Below are positions 55,401 through 63,777 of a stretch of 64,000 nt of DNA, in pieces. Made by a program: the position numbers and the translations under genes. Source of the stretch: Ruminococcaceae bacterium D5 (GTDB lineage Bacteria; Bacillota; Clostridia; Oscillospirales; Ruminococcaceae); assembly GCA_900113995.1 (NCBI GenBank), contig FORK01000008.1, positions 53,641 to 117,640 of the forward strand. Reading direction: 5' to 3'. Positions within the stretch are counted from its first letter, which is position 1. Each line of letters opens with the position of its first letter. A model generated the notes under the pieces. The model was not told the DNA's origin. It ran no database searches and was given only the letters and a program-made list of their open reading frames with translations.

Positions 55401-56012
55401 CTACACCTCTCCCGATTGGTATTGTGCGGCCATTGCCTCCCATTGGGCGCGGTCTTCGCCGGTGACCGGACGCACCACCCGGCAGGGATTCCCCGCGGCA
55501 ATCACATGATCCGGGATATCGCGGGTCACAACCGCTCCGGCTCCGATGATGCTGGCGTTCCCGATCGTGACGCCGGGATTGATGAGCGCCCCGCCTCCGA
55601 TCCATACGTCGTTTCCGATGGAAATCGGTTTGCCGAACTCGAGTCCGGACGAGCGCCCCGATGGGTCAACCGGGTGACTTGCGGTGAAGAGACAGACTCT
55701 TGGCCCGAGCAGAACGTTGTCCCCGATCGTGACCGGGCAGACATCGAGGATGATGCAGTCAAAGTTCGCATAAAAATTGTCACCGATAAAAATATTGGAA
55801 CCATAATCGCAGCGGAAGGGTGGCTCGATCATCAAATTTTTTCCCGCCGCTCCCAAAAGCGTACGAAAAAGACGTTCGCGAAGAGCGCCGGCGTCCACCG
55901 GAGTTTGGCAGATTTCCCGTACCAGTCCCCGGGCACGCAGGCGTTGCTGGGTTAAAAAGGGGTCCGACGCGGAATAGAGCCGTCCGGCCAGCATTTTTTC
56001 CTGCTCAGTCAT
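55401..56012 (-). CDS. Maltose/galactoside O-acetyltransferase-like protein
   Basis: 203 residues. N-terminal Maa/NodL motif (KMLAGRLYSASDPFL), then left-handed beta-helix hexapeptide repeats including CLFTASHPVDPSGR, whose His is the catalytic base, and IGAGAVVTRDIP. Transfers acetyl from acetyl-CoA to a sugar hydroxyl. Forms a two-gene unit with the GNAT fusion. Confidence 0.9.
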   Translation of the reverse strand: MTEQEKMLAGRLYSASDPFLTQQRLRARGLVREICQTPVDAGALRERLFRTLLGAAGKNLMIEPPFRCDYGSNIFIGDNFYANFDCIILDVCPVTIGDNVLLGPRVCLFTASHPVDPSGRSSGLEFGKPISIGNDVWIGGGALINPGVTIGNASIIGAGAVVTRDIPDHVIAAGNPCRVVRPVTGEDRAQWEAMAAQYQSGEV

Positions 56013-56145
56013 TGAGATCCACCCACCTTACTGTTTTGTTTCCACCATTTTAGCTGATCAGAGGACGAAAGTAAAGAGATACAGAACCGTATTCTCTGGC
56101 CCGGCATAAGATGTTCAAAGGCAGTTTTTTGCCGTTCACAAAGTT

Positions 56146-56174
56146 TTGCAAATCAGAATGAAATGTGATATGAT
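56146..56174 (+). promoter_or_regulatory. cysE promoter
   Basis: TTGCAA (56146-56151), 17-base spacer, TATGAT (56169-56174). Confidence 0.65.
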
Positions 56175-56217
56175 AAAAAACGTTCTGAAATTTTGAGGAA
56201 AAGGAGGTTTTACAGGA

Positions 56218-56877
56218 GTGTTTGAAGGAATCAGACGGGACATTCAAGCGGTCAAGGAACGCGACCCGGCGGCGCGCAACACCGCAGAAGTGCTGCTGCT
56301 TTATTCCGGCATTCATGCGATTATGCTGCACCGTCCCGCGCATTGGCTCTATCAGCATGAGATGTTTTTTTCGGCCCGATTGATCTCCCAGTTCTCACGC
56401 TTTCTTACCGGAGTTGAAATTCATCCGGGAGCAAAGCTTGGCCACGGGATCCTGATTGACCACGGCTCCGGCGTGGTGATCGGGGAAACGGCGGAGGTGG
56501 GCGATAACTGTACCATCTACCAGGGCGCGACCCTTGGGGGCACCGGCAAAGAAAAAGGCAAACGGCATCCGACCATCGGCAGCAATGTCATGATCGGTTC
56601 CGGCGCTAAAATTCTTGGACCGGTCAAGGTGGCCGACAACTGTAAAATCGCCTCAAATGCAGTGCTGCTGCGTGATCTTGAGGAGGATTCAACGGCAGTC
56701 GGCGTACCGGCACGGGTAGTGCGGGTGGCAGGGGAGAAAATCGACCCCTCGAAGCTCGATCACACCCATACTCCTGACCCGGTGGCCATCGAATTGCAGA
56801 AGGCTTTGGCGCGGATCGAACAGCTGGAAGCCCGCCTTTCGGAGCTGGAGCAGAAGAGAAACGAAAACGACGCCTGA
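56218..56877 (+). CDS. cysE: Serine O-acetyltransferase
   Basis: 219 residues. Makes O-acetylserine for cysteine synthesis. N-terminal helical part (SGIHAIMLHRPAHWLY), then hexapeptide repeats with IHPGAKLGHGILIDHGSG and YQGATLGGTGKEKGKRHPTI, holding the catalytic Asp/His. The GTG start follows AAGGAGG. The short form fits the EpsC-like enzyme of Gram-positives. No T-box was recognised in its short leader. Confidence 0.93.
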   Translation: MFEGIRRDIQAVKERDPAARNTAEVLLLYSGIHAIMLHRPAHWLYQHEMFFSARLISQFSRFLTGVEIHPGAKLGHGILIDHGSGVVIGETAEVGDNCTIYQGATLGGTGKEKGKRHPTIGSNVMIGSGAKILGPVKVADNCKIASNAVLLRDLEEDSTAVGVPARVVRVAGEKIDPSKLDHTHTPDPVAIELQKALARIEQLEARLSELEQKRNENDA

Positions 56878-56882
56878 GGAAC

Positions 56883-56912
56883 GCCGCCGCCCAATTCGGA
56901 CGGCGGCATTTT
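56883..56912 (+). terminator. Terminator of cysE
   Basis: GCCGCCG (56883-56889), 11-base loop, CGGCGGC (56901-56907), then ATTTT. Confidence 0.7.
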
Positions 56913-57246
56913 GACAGTGCCTCAGAAAGCGAAGTCCCCTGCTTTGCCGGTTGAGGGTAAGAAGAGGCCTTCGCTTACAGCTGCAAACGAAGCAAGCCGA
57001 GCCGACGGGCAGGCGGCCTCGGGATCACAAGGCGGATAGAAGGACTTTGCTATTTGAGCAGCGGAAGAACGTGGCGCGGCCGTCCGCTCGGGCACACCGC
57101 GTACCGGGCGGGTTTGGCAGGCAGGCGGGGAGAGAAAACGGAAGAAAGGACGGCTTGGGGCCGCCCCTTTCGACGCCTGCCTGCATCGGACTCCGATCGA
57201 TGCCTGTTTAGCTTCCAATCTGACTCGATTCTCTTTAAGGCCATGC
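56913..57246. other. GC-rich non-coding stretch with repeat-like sequence
   Basis: About 330 bases without a supported gene. It contains TCCGCTCGGGCACACCG (near 57083), closely matched by TCCGCTCGGGCGCGCCG near 62385. It is bounded right by a terminator, so it may be transcribed. Confidence 0.4.
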
Positions 57247-57284
57247 GTCATGCCGCCCTTAGCAGGGACGGCATGACTGTTTTA
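57247..57284 (+). terminator. Terminator ending the GC-rich stretch
   Basis: GTCATGCCGCCC, short loop, GGGACGGCATGAC (one mismatch), then TGTTTTA. It lies upstream of the radC promoter and follows no called gene. Confidence 0.65.
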
Positions 57285-57321
57285 TAGCGGGCAATCAGAG
57301 AATTTCTTTCCATTTTTCCGC

Positions 57322-57350
57322 TTTTCATTTTCAGCTGCTTGCGTTATAAT
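57322..57350 (+). promoter_or_regulatory. radC promoter
   Basis: TTTTCA, 17-base spacer, perfect TATAAT (57345-57350). An ATG at 57349 overlaps the -10, so it cannot be the start codon. Confidence 0.65.
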
Positions 57351-57384
57351 GAACCGCAGAGGATTGACGAAAGGAGAGCTGGAT

Positions 57385-58074
57385 TTGGGAGAACATGACG
57401 GGCACCGGGAACGGCTGCGCGCCCGGCTTGAACGGGAAGGCATCGATCATTTTGCGCCCCATGAGGTTCTTGAGCTGATTCTTTTTTATTCGGTTCCCCG
57501 TGCCAATACCAACCCGATTGCACACCGGCTGATGGAGCGGTTCGGGTCCCTCTCGGGCGTGCTGGAGGCTCCGCCTGCCGAGCTGCTGAAGGTCCCCGGT
57601 GTAGGACCTGCCAGTGCTGCGCTCCTTTCCAGCATACCGCTTTTTGCACGCCGTTACCTTCAGGATAAAAACGGCATGGGAATCGTGCTGGACACCACTC
57701 AAAAGCTCGGAAAATACATTCTGCCCCGCTTTGTCGGTTTGAACAACGAGCATCTTTATATGATCTGTCTGGACAAAAAGCGCAAGCTGCTTAATTGTTC
57801 ACTGCTTTCCGAGGGAGGCTTGGGACAGGTGGCGGTTGATCTGCGGAGCATTGTTGAGACGGCTCTGCGCTGCAGCGCCTCCTGCGTGGTGCTTGCCCAT
57901 AATCATACGCAGGGCTTTGCGGTTCCTTCACGTGATGACATACAGATGACCAGGCAGGTGGCAAGAGCTTTGCAGATGGTCTCGGTCGAGCTGATTGATC
58001 ACATCGTCATTTCGCGGGAAGAGTTTGTTTCAATGGCCAGTACCCGGGGAATGTGGATGGAGGGAAGTCTGTGA
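57385..58074 (+). CDS. radC: RadC-like JAB-domain protein
   Basis: 229 residues from TTG 57385 with AAAGGAG 7 bases upstream. A helix-hairpin-helix region (VPGVGPASAALLS) precedes the MPN/JAB metal-binding motif VVLAHNHTQGFAVPSRDD. The usual RadC motif is HNHPSG-x-PSxxD; here PSG is replaced by TQG. The biochemical role of RadC remains unclear despite the name. Its stop overlaps the next gene as GTGA. Confidence 0.87.
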   Translation: MGEHDGHRERLRARLEREGIDHFAPHEVLELILFYSVPRANTNPIAHRLMERFGSLSGVLEAPPAELLKVPGVGPASAALLSSIPLFARRYLQDKNGMGIVLDTTQKLGKYILPRFVGLNNEHLYMICLDKKRKLLNCSLLSEGGLGQVAVDLRSIVETALRCSASCVVLAHNHTQGFAVPSRDDIQMTRQVARALQMVSVELIDHIVISREEFVSMASTRGMWMEGSL

Positions 58075-58283
58075 GAATATCTGAGGAAGAGGCGCGCGCG
58101 CTCGAAAGCCGGATGCGCAGGATCGGTCTGTTCCGGTGCACTGCCTGTGGGAGCTATTTTCTTCTGAGTGCAAGCGGTTCGGGGCTGTCTGCTTGCCCCT
58201 GCTGCGGTGCGGAAGAGGAAAAGGTTTTGTCGGTGAAAATTGGGCTCCACGATGACAACGATTTGGATGATGATTTCGAATAG
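58071..58283 (+). CDS. Zinc-ribbon small protein (70 aa)
   Basis: 70 residues from GTG 58071, with GGAGGGA upstream and GTGA overlap with radC. A C-x2-C pair (CTACG) and CPCCG form a probable zinc ribbon; the C-terminus is strongly acidic (DDNDLDDDFE). Family not recognised. Coupling to radC suggests a functional link. Confidence 0.7.
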   Translation: MRISEEEARALESRMRRIGLFRCTACGSYFLLSASGSGLSACPCCGAEEEKVLSVKIGLHDDNDLDDDFE

Positions 58284-58317
58284 GCCCCGCTGAGGCCTGG
58301 AAAAAGGAGAGGATACG

Positions 58318-59244
58318 ATGCGCTTTTCCAACTTCGATGAGGTGCTCTCGCGCGCCGCATCTCACCCCCGCCCGCGCCGGGCGGCGGTGGCCGGCGCCGC
58401 CGATCCCCATGTAATCGAAGCGGTGCTCGATGCAAAACACCGCAGAATTGCGGAGCCGGTGCTGGTTGGGAACCCCGGGGAAATCGCCGCGCTGTTGGTG
58501 AAACACAATGAAAAGGCGGATGCCTTTACAATTGTCCCGGCCGATGGACAAGCTGAGTGCGGGCGAACCGCAGTGGAGCTGGTACGCGACGGCAGGGCCG
58601 ATTTCCTGATGAAAGGCTTTGTGGAAACCCGCGATCTTCTCCGGCCGCTGGTGAAAAAGGAGAACGGGCTGAATCTGGGACGGACGATCTCGCATATGGC
58701 CTTTCTGCAGGTTCCGGGAATCGATCATCTTCTTGTGATCACCGACGGAGGGATGGTAATCCATCCGTCTCTGGAGGAAAAGCGGGATATTCTGCATAAT
58801 GCCTTCGAGTTGCTCAGACGGATCGGCTATGAGAATCCGGCGGCCGCCGCGGTTTGCGCGGTAGAGCATCCCGATCCCAAAATGCCCGAGACGATGGATG
58901 CGTCCCGGTTGGCCGCGATGAACCGCGAGGGGCAGCTGACGGGCGGGGAGGTCTGGGGGCCGATCTCCTACGATCTGGCAATGAGCGCTGAGATTGCCCG
59001 GATTAAGCACTACGACTGCTCCCGCTGCGGGGATTTTGATATTTTGCTCTCGCACGACATGGCCTGCGGCAATATTCTTGCGAAGTCGCTGATTCTCAAT
59101 GCGGGCGCACTGATGGCAGGGCTGGTGGTCGGCGCGAAGGTGCCGGTCGTGCTCAACTCCCGCGGTTCAAGCGCGGCGGAAAAGGTTTTGTCGCTGGCTC
59201 TTGCGGCGGTCAGTGCCGAAAACCGGGAAGGAGGCGCCCTGTGA
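58318..59244 (+). CDS. ptb: Phosphate butyryltransferase-type acyltransferase
   Basis: 308 residues of the phosphate acetyl/butyryl transferase family. Typical runs are DFLMKGFVETRDLLRPLV, MAFLQVPGIDHLLVITDG and LLSHDMACGNILAKSL. Converts an acyl-CoA and phosphate to acyl phosphate. Paired with buk by GTGA overlap, the pair makes ATP from butyryl-CoA or a branched acyl-CoA. Confidence 0.92.
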   Translation: MRFSNFDEVLSRAASHPRPRRAAVAGAADPHVIEAVLDAKHRRIAEPVLVGNPGEIAALLVKHNEKADAFTIVPADGQAECGRTAVELVRDGRADFLMKGFVETRDLLRPLVKKENGLNLGRTISHMAFLQVPGIDHLLVITDGGMVIHPSLEEKRDILHNAFELLRRIGYENPAAAAVCAVEHPDPKMPETMDASRLAAMNREGQLTGGEVWGPISYDLAMSAEIARIKHYDCSRCGDFDILLSHDMACGNILAKSLILNAGALMAGLVVGAKVPVVLNSRGSSAAEKVLSLALAAVSAENREGGAL

Positions 59245-60344
59245 GCTACAAAATTCTTGCTATCAACCCTGGTTCCACTTCCACCAAAATTGCCGTCTAC
59301 GAGGACGAACAGGAGGTCTGGTCCCGAAGCATCTCCCATTCCACCGAGGAGCTGCTCAACTATCCCACCCTCTTTGACCAGTTGATGATGCGCTATGAAA
59401 AGATTATCGACACCATTACCTACCATGATATTCCGCTGACCGATCTTTCGGCGGTGGTGGGGCGCGGCGGGATGCTTCCGCCGGTACAGGCGGGGGCTTA
59501 CCTCATCAACAAGGCGATGCTCGAGCAGCTGGAATTTGACCCGGTGGGGGAGCACGCTTCCAACCTCGGGGCGCCGCTGGCCTATCGCGTGGCGGAGCAG
59601 CTTTCGATCCCGGCCTATATTTATGACCCGGTGACTGTGGATGAGATGATCGACATTACGCGTGTGACCGGATGGAAAATTATCAGCCGCTTTGGAAAAT
59701 GCCACAACCTCAACATGAGAGCCGCCGCCCTGCGCTATGCGCGGGAGAATGGGCTCGACTATAATGGTCAGAACCTGATTATTTCCCATTTGGGAGGCGG
59801 AATCACTTCCTCGCTGCACAGCAAGGGGCGGATTATCGACATGGTTTCAGATGACGAGGGAGCCTTCGCGCCGGAGCGTGCGGGTCTTCTTCCTGGACAG
59901 CAGCTTGTGGCGGTCTGTGCCAAGTGCGGCAAGAGCTACGAGGAGCTTTCCCGGATGCTGCGCCGGACTGGCGGAATGCTCGATCATCTTGGCACCACCG
60001 ACCTTCGGGAGGTGGAAAAGCGAATCGCCGGGGGAGATGAGCATGCCAAACTGATTTATGAGGCGATGGCGCTGAATGTTGCGAAGGATATCGCACGTCT
60101 CGCAGCGGTTGTTTCCGGCGAGGTGGATGCAATCATCCTGACCGGCGGGATCGCTTATTCCAAAAAGTTCACCGCCCTCGTCACCGGACGGGTCAAATGG
60201 ATCGCTCCGGTGAAAATTTTTGCCGGTGAGAATGAGATGGAATCTCTGGCCCATGGCGCGCTGCGCGTTCTGACCGGGGAGGAGCAGGCGCATGAATACG
60301 TAGCCCGTCCGGTGGTGACGGCCTGCCCGATCGAAAAGGAGTGA
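59241..60344 (+). CDS. buk: Butyrate kinase
   Basis: 367 residues, ASKHA-fold acid kinase. N-terminal LAINPGSTSTKIAVYEDE, VGRGGMLPPVQAGAYL, and the adenosine-loop ISHLGGGITSSLHSKGRIID match Buk. Forms ATP from butyryl phosphate. GTG start with GGAAGGAGG upstream, coupled to ptb. Confidence 0.94.
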   Translation: MSYKILAINPGSTSTKIAVYEDEQEVWSRSISHSTEELLNYPTLFDQLMMRYEKIIDTITYHDIPLTDLSAVVGRGGMLPPVQAGAYLINKAMLEQLEFDPVGEHASNLGAPLAYRVAEQLSIPAYIYDPVTVDEMIDITRVTGWKIISRFGKCHNLNMRAAALRYARENGLDYNGQNLIISHLGGGITSSLHSKGRIIDMVSDDEGAFAPERAGLLPGQQLVAVCAKCGKSYEELSRMLRRTGGMLDHLGTTDLREVEKRIAGGDEHAKLIYEAMALNVAKDIARLAAVVSGEVDAIILTGGIAYSKKFTALVTGRVKWIAPVKIFAGENEMESLAHGALRVLTGEEQAHEYVARPVVTACPIEKE

Positions 60345-60348
60345 GAGC

Positions 60349-60795
60349 ATGGAAACAAAAGATTTGTTTATCCGGCAGCTCAGTGTCATCATCGAAAATA
60401 AAAAGGGTGCCTTTGCCGACTGGGCGCTGCTCCTTTCGGAAAACAACATCGACTTGATCGCCGCCGCCATCGCGGATATTGGGGAGCGCGGAACGCTGCG
60501 GGCGATTGTCAGCGATCCGCAGAGGGCATACGAACTTCTCTGCGAGAAGCGCTATGCCGTTTCGCTCACCGATGTGATCGCGGTACCGCTGCTGGACCAT
60601 CCCGGCGCGCTGGCGGAGCTGCTTGATCTGCTGCGGGATCACAATATCAGCATTGAGTACCTCTATTCCTTCCTGCGCCGGCTGGAGGGAGACGGCGTGG
60701 TGGCACTGCGCGCCAATCTGCCCGGGGCTGCCGTCAAGGTATTGCTGGAAAGCGGAATCTCTCCTCTGCGGGAAGATCAGCTCAAAAAGAAATAA
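60349..60795 (+). CDS. Tandem ACT-domain protein
   Basis: 148 residues forming two ACT domains (QLSVIIENKKGAFADWALLL and AVPLLDHPGALAELLDLL). Such stand-alone proteins often bind amino acids and accompany branched-chain or aromatic oxo-acid degradation genes. Four bases after buk, so co-translated. This points to amino-acid-derived acyl-CoA as a possible source for Ptb-Buk. Confidence 0.85.
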   Translation: METKDLFIRQLSVIIENKKGAFADWALLLSENNIDLIAAAIADIGERGTLRAIVSDPQRAYELLCEKRYAVSLTDVIAVPLLDHPGALAELLDLLRDHNISIEYLYSFLRRLEGDGVVALRANLPGAAVKVLLESGISPLREDQLKKK

Positions 60796-60801
60796 AAGTG
60801 T

Positions 60802-60839
60802 GGCAAAGGGGCGGATGCGCAAGCATCCGCCCCTTTGCC
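60802..60839 (+). terminator. Terminator of the ptb-buk-ACT operon
   Basis: GGCAAAGGGGCGGATGC (60802-60818), loop GCAA, perfect complement (60823-60839). No T-run. Confidence 0.7.
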
Positions 60840-60871
60840 GGGATGGAATGAAAGGAGAGGGGTATGTAAAA

Positions 60872-61288
60872 TCAAAAGCGGGAGAACTCCGCGCCGAATT
60901 CCCGGCAGGCCGCCAGATCGCCGTCCCCTGGGGCGTCATTTACCGTCAGTCCAGCCTCCCGATAGAGTGAGGCGCCGGAAGCGGTCACCCGTTCCTGCCA
61001 GTTGCGCATCCACTGGCCGTCCCCCCAGCCATAGGAGCCGAAGAGGGCGACCTTTTTTCCGCACAGTTTGGATTCAAGGGCGGCAAAGAAGGGTTCAAAC
61101 TCCTCCTCCTCGAGCACCTCGGCGCCCATAGCGGGGCAGCCCAGTGCCAGGCGGCCGTAAGTCAGAGCCTGTTCGGACGAAACTTCGGAAACAGAAAAGA
61201 GATCCGCATCCGCTCCCTCTGCGATCGCGCGGGCCATCGCTTCGGTATTTCCTGTCTGAGACCAATAGATTACTGCGGTGTTTGCCAT
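60872..61288 (-). CDS. Flavodoxin
   Basis: 138 residues. The FMN phosphate loop is YWSQTGNTEAMA near the N-terminus; ALFGSYGWGDGQWMRNW supplies the aromatic isoalloxazine loop. A soluble one-electron carrier that replaces ferredoxin when iron is scarce. It follows the DUF3793 and DUF2325 genes in an apparent iron-responsive module. AGGAGGTAACC upstream. Confidence 0.93.
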   Translation of the reverse strand: MANTAVIYWSQTGNTEAMARAIAEGADADLFSVSEVSSEQALTYGRLALGCPAMGAEVLEEEEFEPFFAALESKLCGKKVALFGSYGWGDGQWMRNWQERVTASGASLYREAGLTVNDAPGDGDLAACREFGAEFSRF

Positions 61289-61319
61289 GATGGTTACCTC
61301 CTGGACTGAATGGTTTTAT

Positions 61320-61886
61320 TTACGCGGCGCCAAACATCTGGGGGATGGACATCCCTTCGGCGAGACGGTTGCAGACGGCGCAGCGACAGCGGTCGTAGCG
61401 TTCAAAAATCCGGCGGGCTTTTTGTTCGTTGGAATAGACCTTCCAGTGGCCGCAGAATTTAAAATTTTGCCCCCGATGCCGTACAAACCCCGTGACATCT
61501 TCGGGCGGATACCCGAGAAACAGGCCGATTTCATGGGGGAATACCCCCTCCGACCGGCACAGCCTCTGCGAAAGGCGCTCAAGGTCCTCTTCGACCGTAT
61601 TTCCTCGGAAATATCCCGCTGTTTCCAGCAAGGTGCGAATTTCCGGCTGCTGCAGCTGCTGTGCAAGAGTGCGGCGGCGGTATACAAGCAGGAGGCAGCT
61701 TTCGGGGCAACGGCAGAGAACATCAAAGCGGATTTCTCCGGAAGCAAAAATCCTGTTATAGCATTCGATCACCCGGTCGAAATCGGGATACCGGGAGAAG
61801 CGGCAGCAGAGAAGATTGGCCGGCTTGATTCCCGCAAGGGCCGGGGCGCAGTGAAGTCCCAGCTCACGGTCGAAGCAGCGGTTCAT
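61320..61886 (-). CDS. DUF3793 protein
   Basis: 188 residues. The C-terminal pattern FPHEIGLFLGYPPEDVTGF followed by FCGHWKVYSNEQKARRIF and CRCAVC is the DUF3793 signature. Cysteine-rich, function unknown; recurrent beside flavodoxin and ferrous-iron transport genes. Weak ribosome site. A palindrome GTTAG-N6-CTAAC lies 17 bases upstream. Confidence 0.87.
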   Translation of the reverse strand: MNRCFDRELGLHCAPALAGIKPANLLCCRFSRYPDFDRVIECYNRIFASGEIRFDVLCRCPESCLLLVYRRRTLAQQLQQPEIRTLLETAGYFRGNTVEEDLERLSQRLCRSEGVFPHEIGLFLGYPPEDVTGFVRHRGQNFKFCGHWKVYSNEQKARRIFERYDRCRCAVCNRLAEGMSIPQMFGAA

Positions 61887-61902
61887 AAAAATTCTTCTTT
61901 TG

Positions 61903-61918
61903 GTTAGTTTGAGCTAAC
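61903..61918. promoter_or_regulatory. DtxR-like palindrome 1
   Basis: GTTAG-TTTGAG-CTAAC, the same 5-6-5 half-sites as palindrome 2, just upstream of the DUF3793 gene. Resembles TTAG-N6-CTAA iron boxes of DtxR/IdeR-type regulators. Confidence 0.6.
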
Positions 61919-61936
61919 TTTAGCGTAAATGAAAAC

Positions 61937-62242
61937 TCAGTACTCCGGGCTGGCACAACCGGAAGGAAGATGTGCGGCCAGCAATTCCTTCAGCGCACAG
62001 GAGCTGCTGGAGTGGCAGCGGGCTATCCGGGTATTGCGGCGTCCGGCTTCCTGCAGGGCGGAACCTACCATTTTATGCGAAACAGTATTGGTGAAAAAGA
62101 TAATCAAATCCGGAAACCCCAGCTGCTGCTTAAAGTTGGAGGGCATTTTAGTAAAAACCTTTGCCCGGCATCCGTAGCTTTTGCAGATCTGTTTATATTG
62201 ACCTTCCATGCATTCGTTGCCGCCGACGATGACAATGCTCAT
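61937..62242 (-). CDS. DUF2325 protein
   Basis: 101 residues from ATG 62242 with AGGAGG upstream. MSIVIVGGNECMEGQYKQIC, KVFTKMP and FTNTVSHKMV are hallmarks of DUF2325, a small Rossmann-like domain of unknown role often beside feo genes. First gene of the leftward flavodoxin module. The frame runs further upstream, but only across palindrome 2. Confidence 0.87.
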   Translation of the reverse strand: MSIVIVGGNECMEGQYKQICKSYGCRAKVFTKMPSNFKQQLGFPDLIIFFTNTVSHKMVGSALQEAGRRNTRIARCHSSSSCALKELLAAHLPSGCASPEY

Positions 62243-62270
62243 GATGAAACCTCCTCTGTAAAAATCAGCT

Positions 62271-62290
62271 AAGTTAGTTTTTGCTAACTT
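62271..62290. promoter_or_regulatory. DtxR-like palindrome 2
   Basis: AAGTTAG-TTTTTG-CTAACTT, 7-bp arms, about 30 bases upstream of the DUF2325 start. Half-sites match palindrome 1. Confidence 0.65.
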
Positions 62291-62540
62291 GAGAATATCA
62301 GAAATTTCTTCCTCTGTCAAGAGCGAAAAGAAAAAATCGTTACCCAATCAGAAGCTTCATGCTCAGCCGGAAAGCGGTGCCGCCCTCCGCTCGGGCGCGC
62401 CGGGCACCGGACAGGCCGAGCGGGCGGCCTGTAAACATTATGCGGTTGGCGAATCTATTTAGTGCCTCTTGAGAGGCTGCTGGTAAAATGCCCTTCTAGG
62501 GCTAGGGCATACCACCAGTTTTACTGAAGTGGTAAAATGA
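62291..62540. other. Intergenic region with GC-rich repeat copy
   Basis: About 250 bases. It holds GCTCGG...CCGAGC pairing (about 62389-62421) within a stretch like that at 57083, and TGCCCT/AGGGCA (about 62490-62509). No gene seen. Confidence 0.4.
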
Positions 62541-62568
62541 TGGTAGACACAAAAAGCCGTGTCTACCA
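62541..62568. repeat. Inverted repeat at the IS3-like left end
   Basis: TGGTAGACAC, 8-base spacer, GTGTCTACCA. It lies just upstream of the transposase genes and may include the left terminal repeat. Confidence 0.5.
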
Positions 62569-62576
62569 ACATTTTT

Positions 62577-62930
62577 ATGATATGGAGGAAAAGCAGTGGA
62601 AGAGAAGAAAAAAAGAAATACTATACGCAGGAATACAAGGTTGGAATCGTAAAACGGTGTCTGCTGGGGGAGAGTTCAAAGAAAGTGGAGCGATCCACAG
62701 GAACAGGGTCACGACTTGTTCGTAATTGGATTAAGCAATATGATGAACATGGTGAAGAGGGGTTAAAGAACAAGAGACGTCCCGGGAACTCACTTGCAAA
62801 GTATATGAATAAAAAGAATCTTTCAGAGGCAGAACAGCTGCGCTACGAATTGGCAAAGGCAGAGGTTGAAATCGCAAAATTAAAAAAAGCATACGAGTTG
62901 GAAAGGAGGTGCAGCCGACCAAAGAAGTAA
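62577..62930 (+). CDS. IS3/IS150-type transposase OrfA
   Basis: About 117 residues. HTH region (YTQEYKVGIVKRCLLGESSK, then GSRLVRNWIKQYDEHGEEGL) followed by a coiled segment (LRYELAKAEVEIAKLKKAYE). ATG 62577 lacks a good site; GTG 62596 after GGAGGAAAAGCA is in another frame, so the 5' end may carry a one-base error in an A-run. An A7G run at the 3' end fits the usual -1 shift into orfB. Confidence 0.75.
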   Translation: MIWRKSSGREEKKKYYTQEYKVGIVKRCLLGESSKKVERSTGTGSRLVRNWIKQYDEHGEEGLKNKRRPGNSLAKYMNKKNLSEAEQLRYELAKAEVEIAKLKKAYELERRCSRPKK

Positions 62931-63657
62931 AACAATACTTTTATTCGCGGATATTTCAACTAAAAACCCGTTTTGCGGTCAATTGGCTTTGTGAGTTGTT
63001 TCATGTATCGCGATCCGGATATTACAAATGGCTGCATAGCCATGGCAATGTTAATCGATACTGGCAGACACAGATCTGCTTGGATAAGCTGGCAGCTGAA
63101 ATTCATAAGCAGCATCCCGCTTCCGGATATAGGGCGGTTAACGGCAGAATACAGCAAACAACAGGCTGGGTAATATGTGACCTAAGCGTACTAAAATCAA
63201 TGCAACGGCAGAATATCCGAGCCCAGGGACGTAAAACACGCTATACAGCAAATTATGGCCTTGAAAATGAGAAATTCCCTAATATATTGAATCGTCAATT
63301 TACATCAGCAGTGCCATTTCAGAAGGTTGTTACTGACATAACGCAATTCAGATATCAGGGAACCAGCTGCCATTTGGTTTGTTATCTTGATTTATTTAAC
63401 AGTGAAATTCTTGAATGGGGTGTCAGCAAAACCGAAACGATGGATTTGATTCTGACGCCGCTTCGTAGGTTATTGGAGAGAAAAAAGATGAGTATGGAAA
63501 CCCCTATGCTTTTGCACAGCGACCAGGGAGCTCAATACTCATCCGCAGGCTGCATCAGCCTACTAAAGAATGCGGTGTAATTCAGAGCATGTGAAGAGTC
63601 GGGACTCCTCGTGATAATGCAGTGATTGAACGTATCTTTGAATGGTTTAAAGAGTTT
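62909..63657 (+). pseudogene. IS3/IS150-type integrase OrfB, broken
   Basis: DDE/rve integrase. The GTG at 62909 has AAAGGAGG. HTH_21 region (SRSGYYKWLHSHGNVNRYW) and core with Asp in VVTDITQF and Asp in LHSDQGAQYSS. At about 63570 the frame shifts (ECGVIQSM in the next frame), then an in-frame TGA replaces a sense codon, then TPRDNAVIERIFEWFKE carries the catalytic Glu. The chain is cut by the next element. Inactive. Confidence 0.85.
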
Positions 63658-63777
63658 GGGTCTGTCCCAAATTCTGTGTAAACACCGAAATGCGGTGCAA
63701 ATAGAGCAAAATTTATTCAAGGCGGAAGTGGCGCAAGCTGCTGCCGCCTTGTTTTCAAAATAGCAGTGGATAGTGGG

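Larger units (their letters stand above)
62541..63657 (+). mobile_element. IS3/IS150-like element, decayed and interrupted
   Basis: Two overlapping transposase frames in the IS3 orfA/orfB order. The right end is lost where an IS256-type terminal sequence begins near 63658. The left boundary is approximate. Confidence 0.75.

Noticed and set aside
57349..57384. ATG at 57349 as the radC start
   Set aside because: It overlaps the TATAAT -10 box and has no ribosome site; TTG at 57385 follows AAAGGAG.
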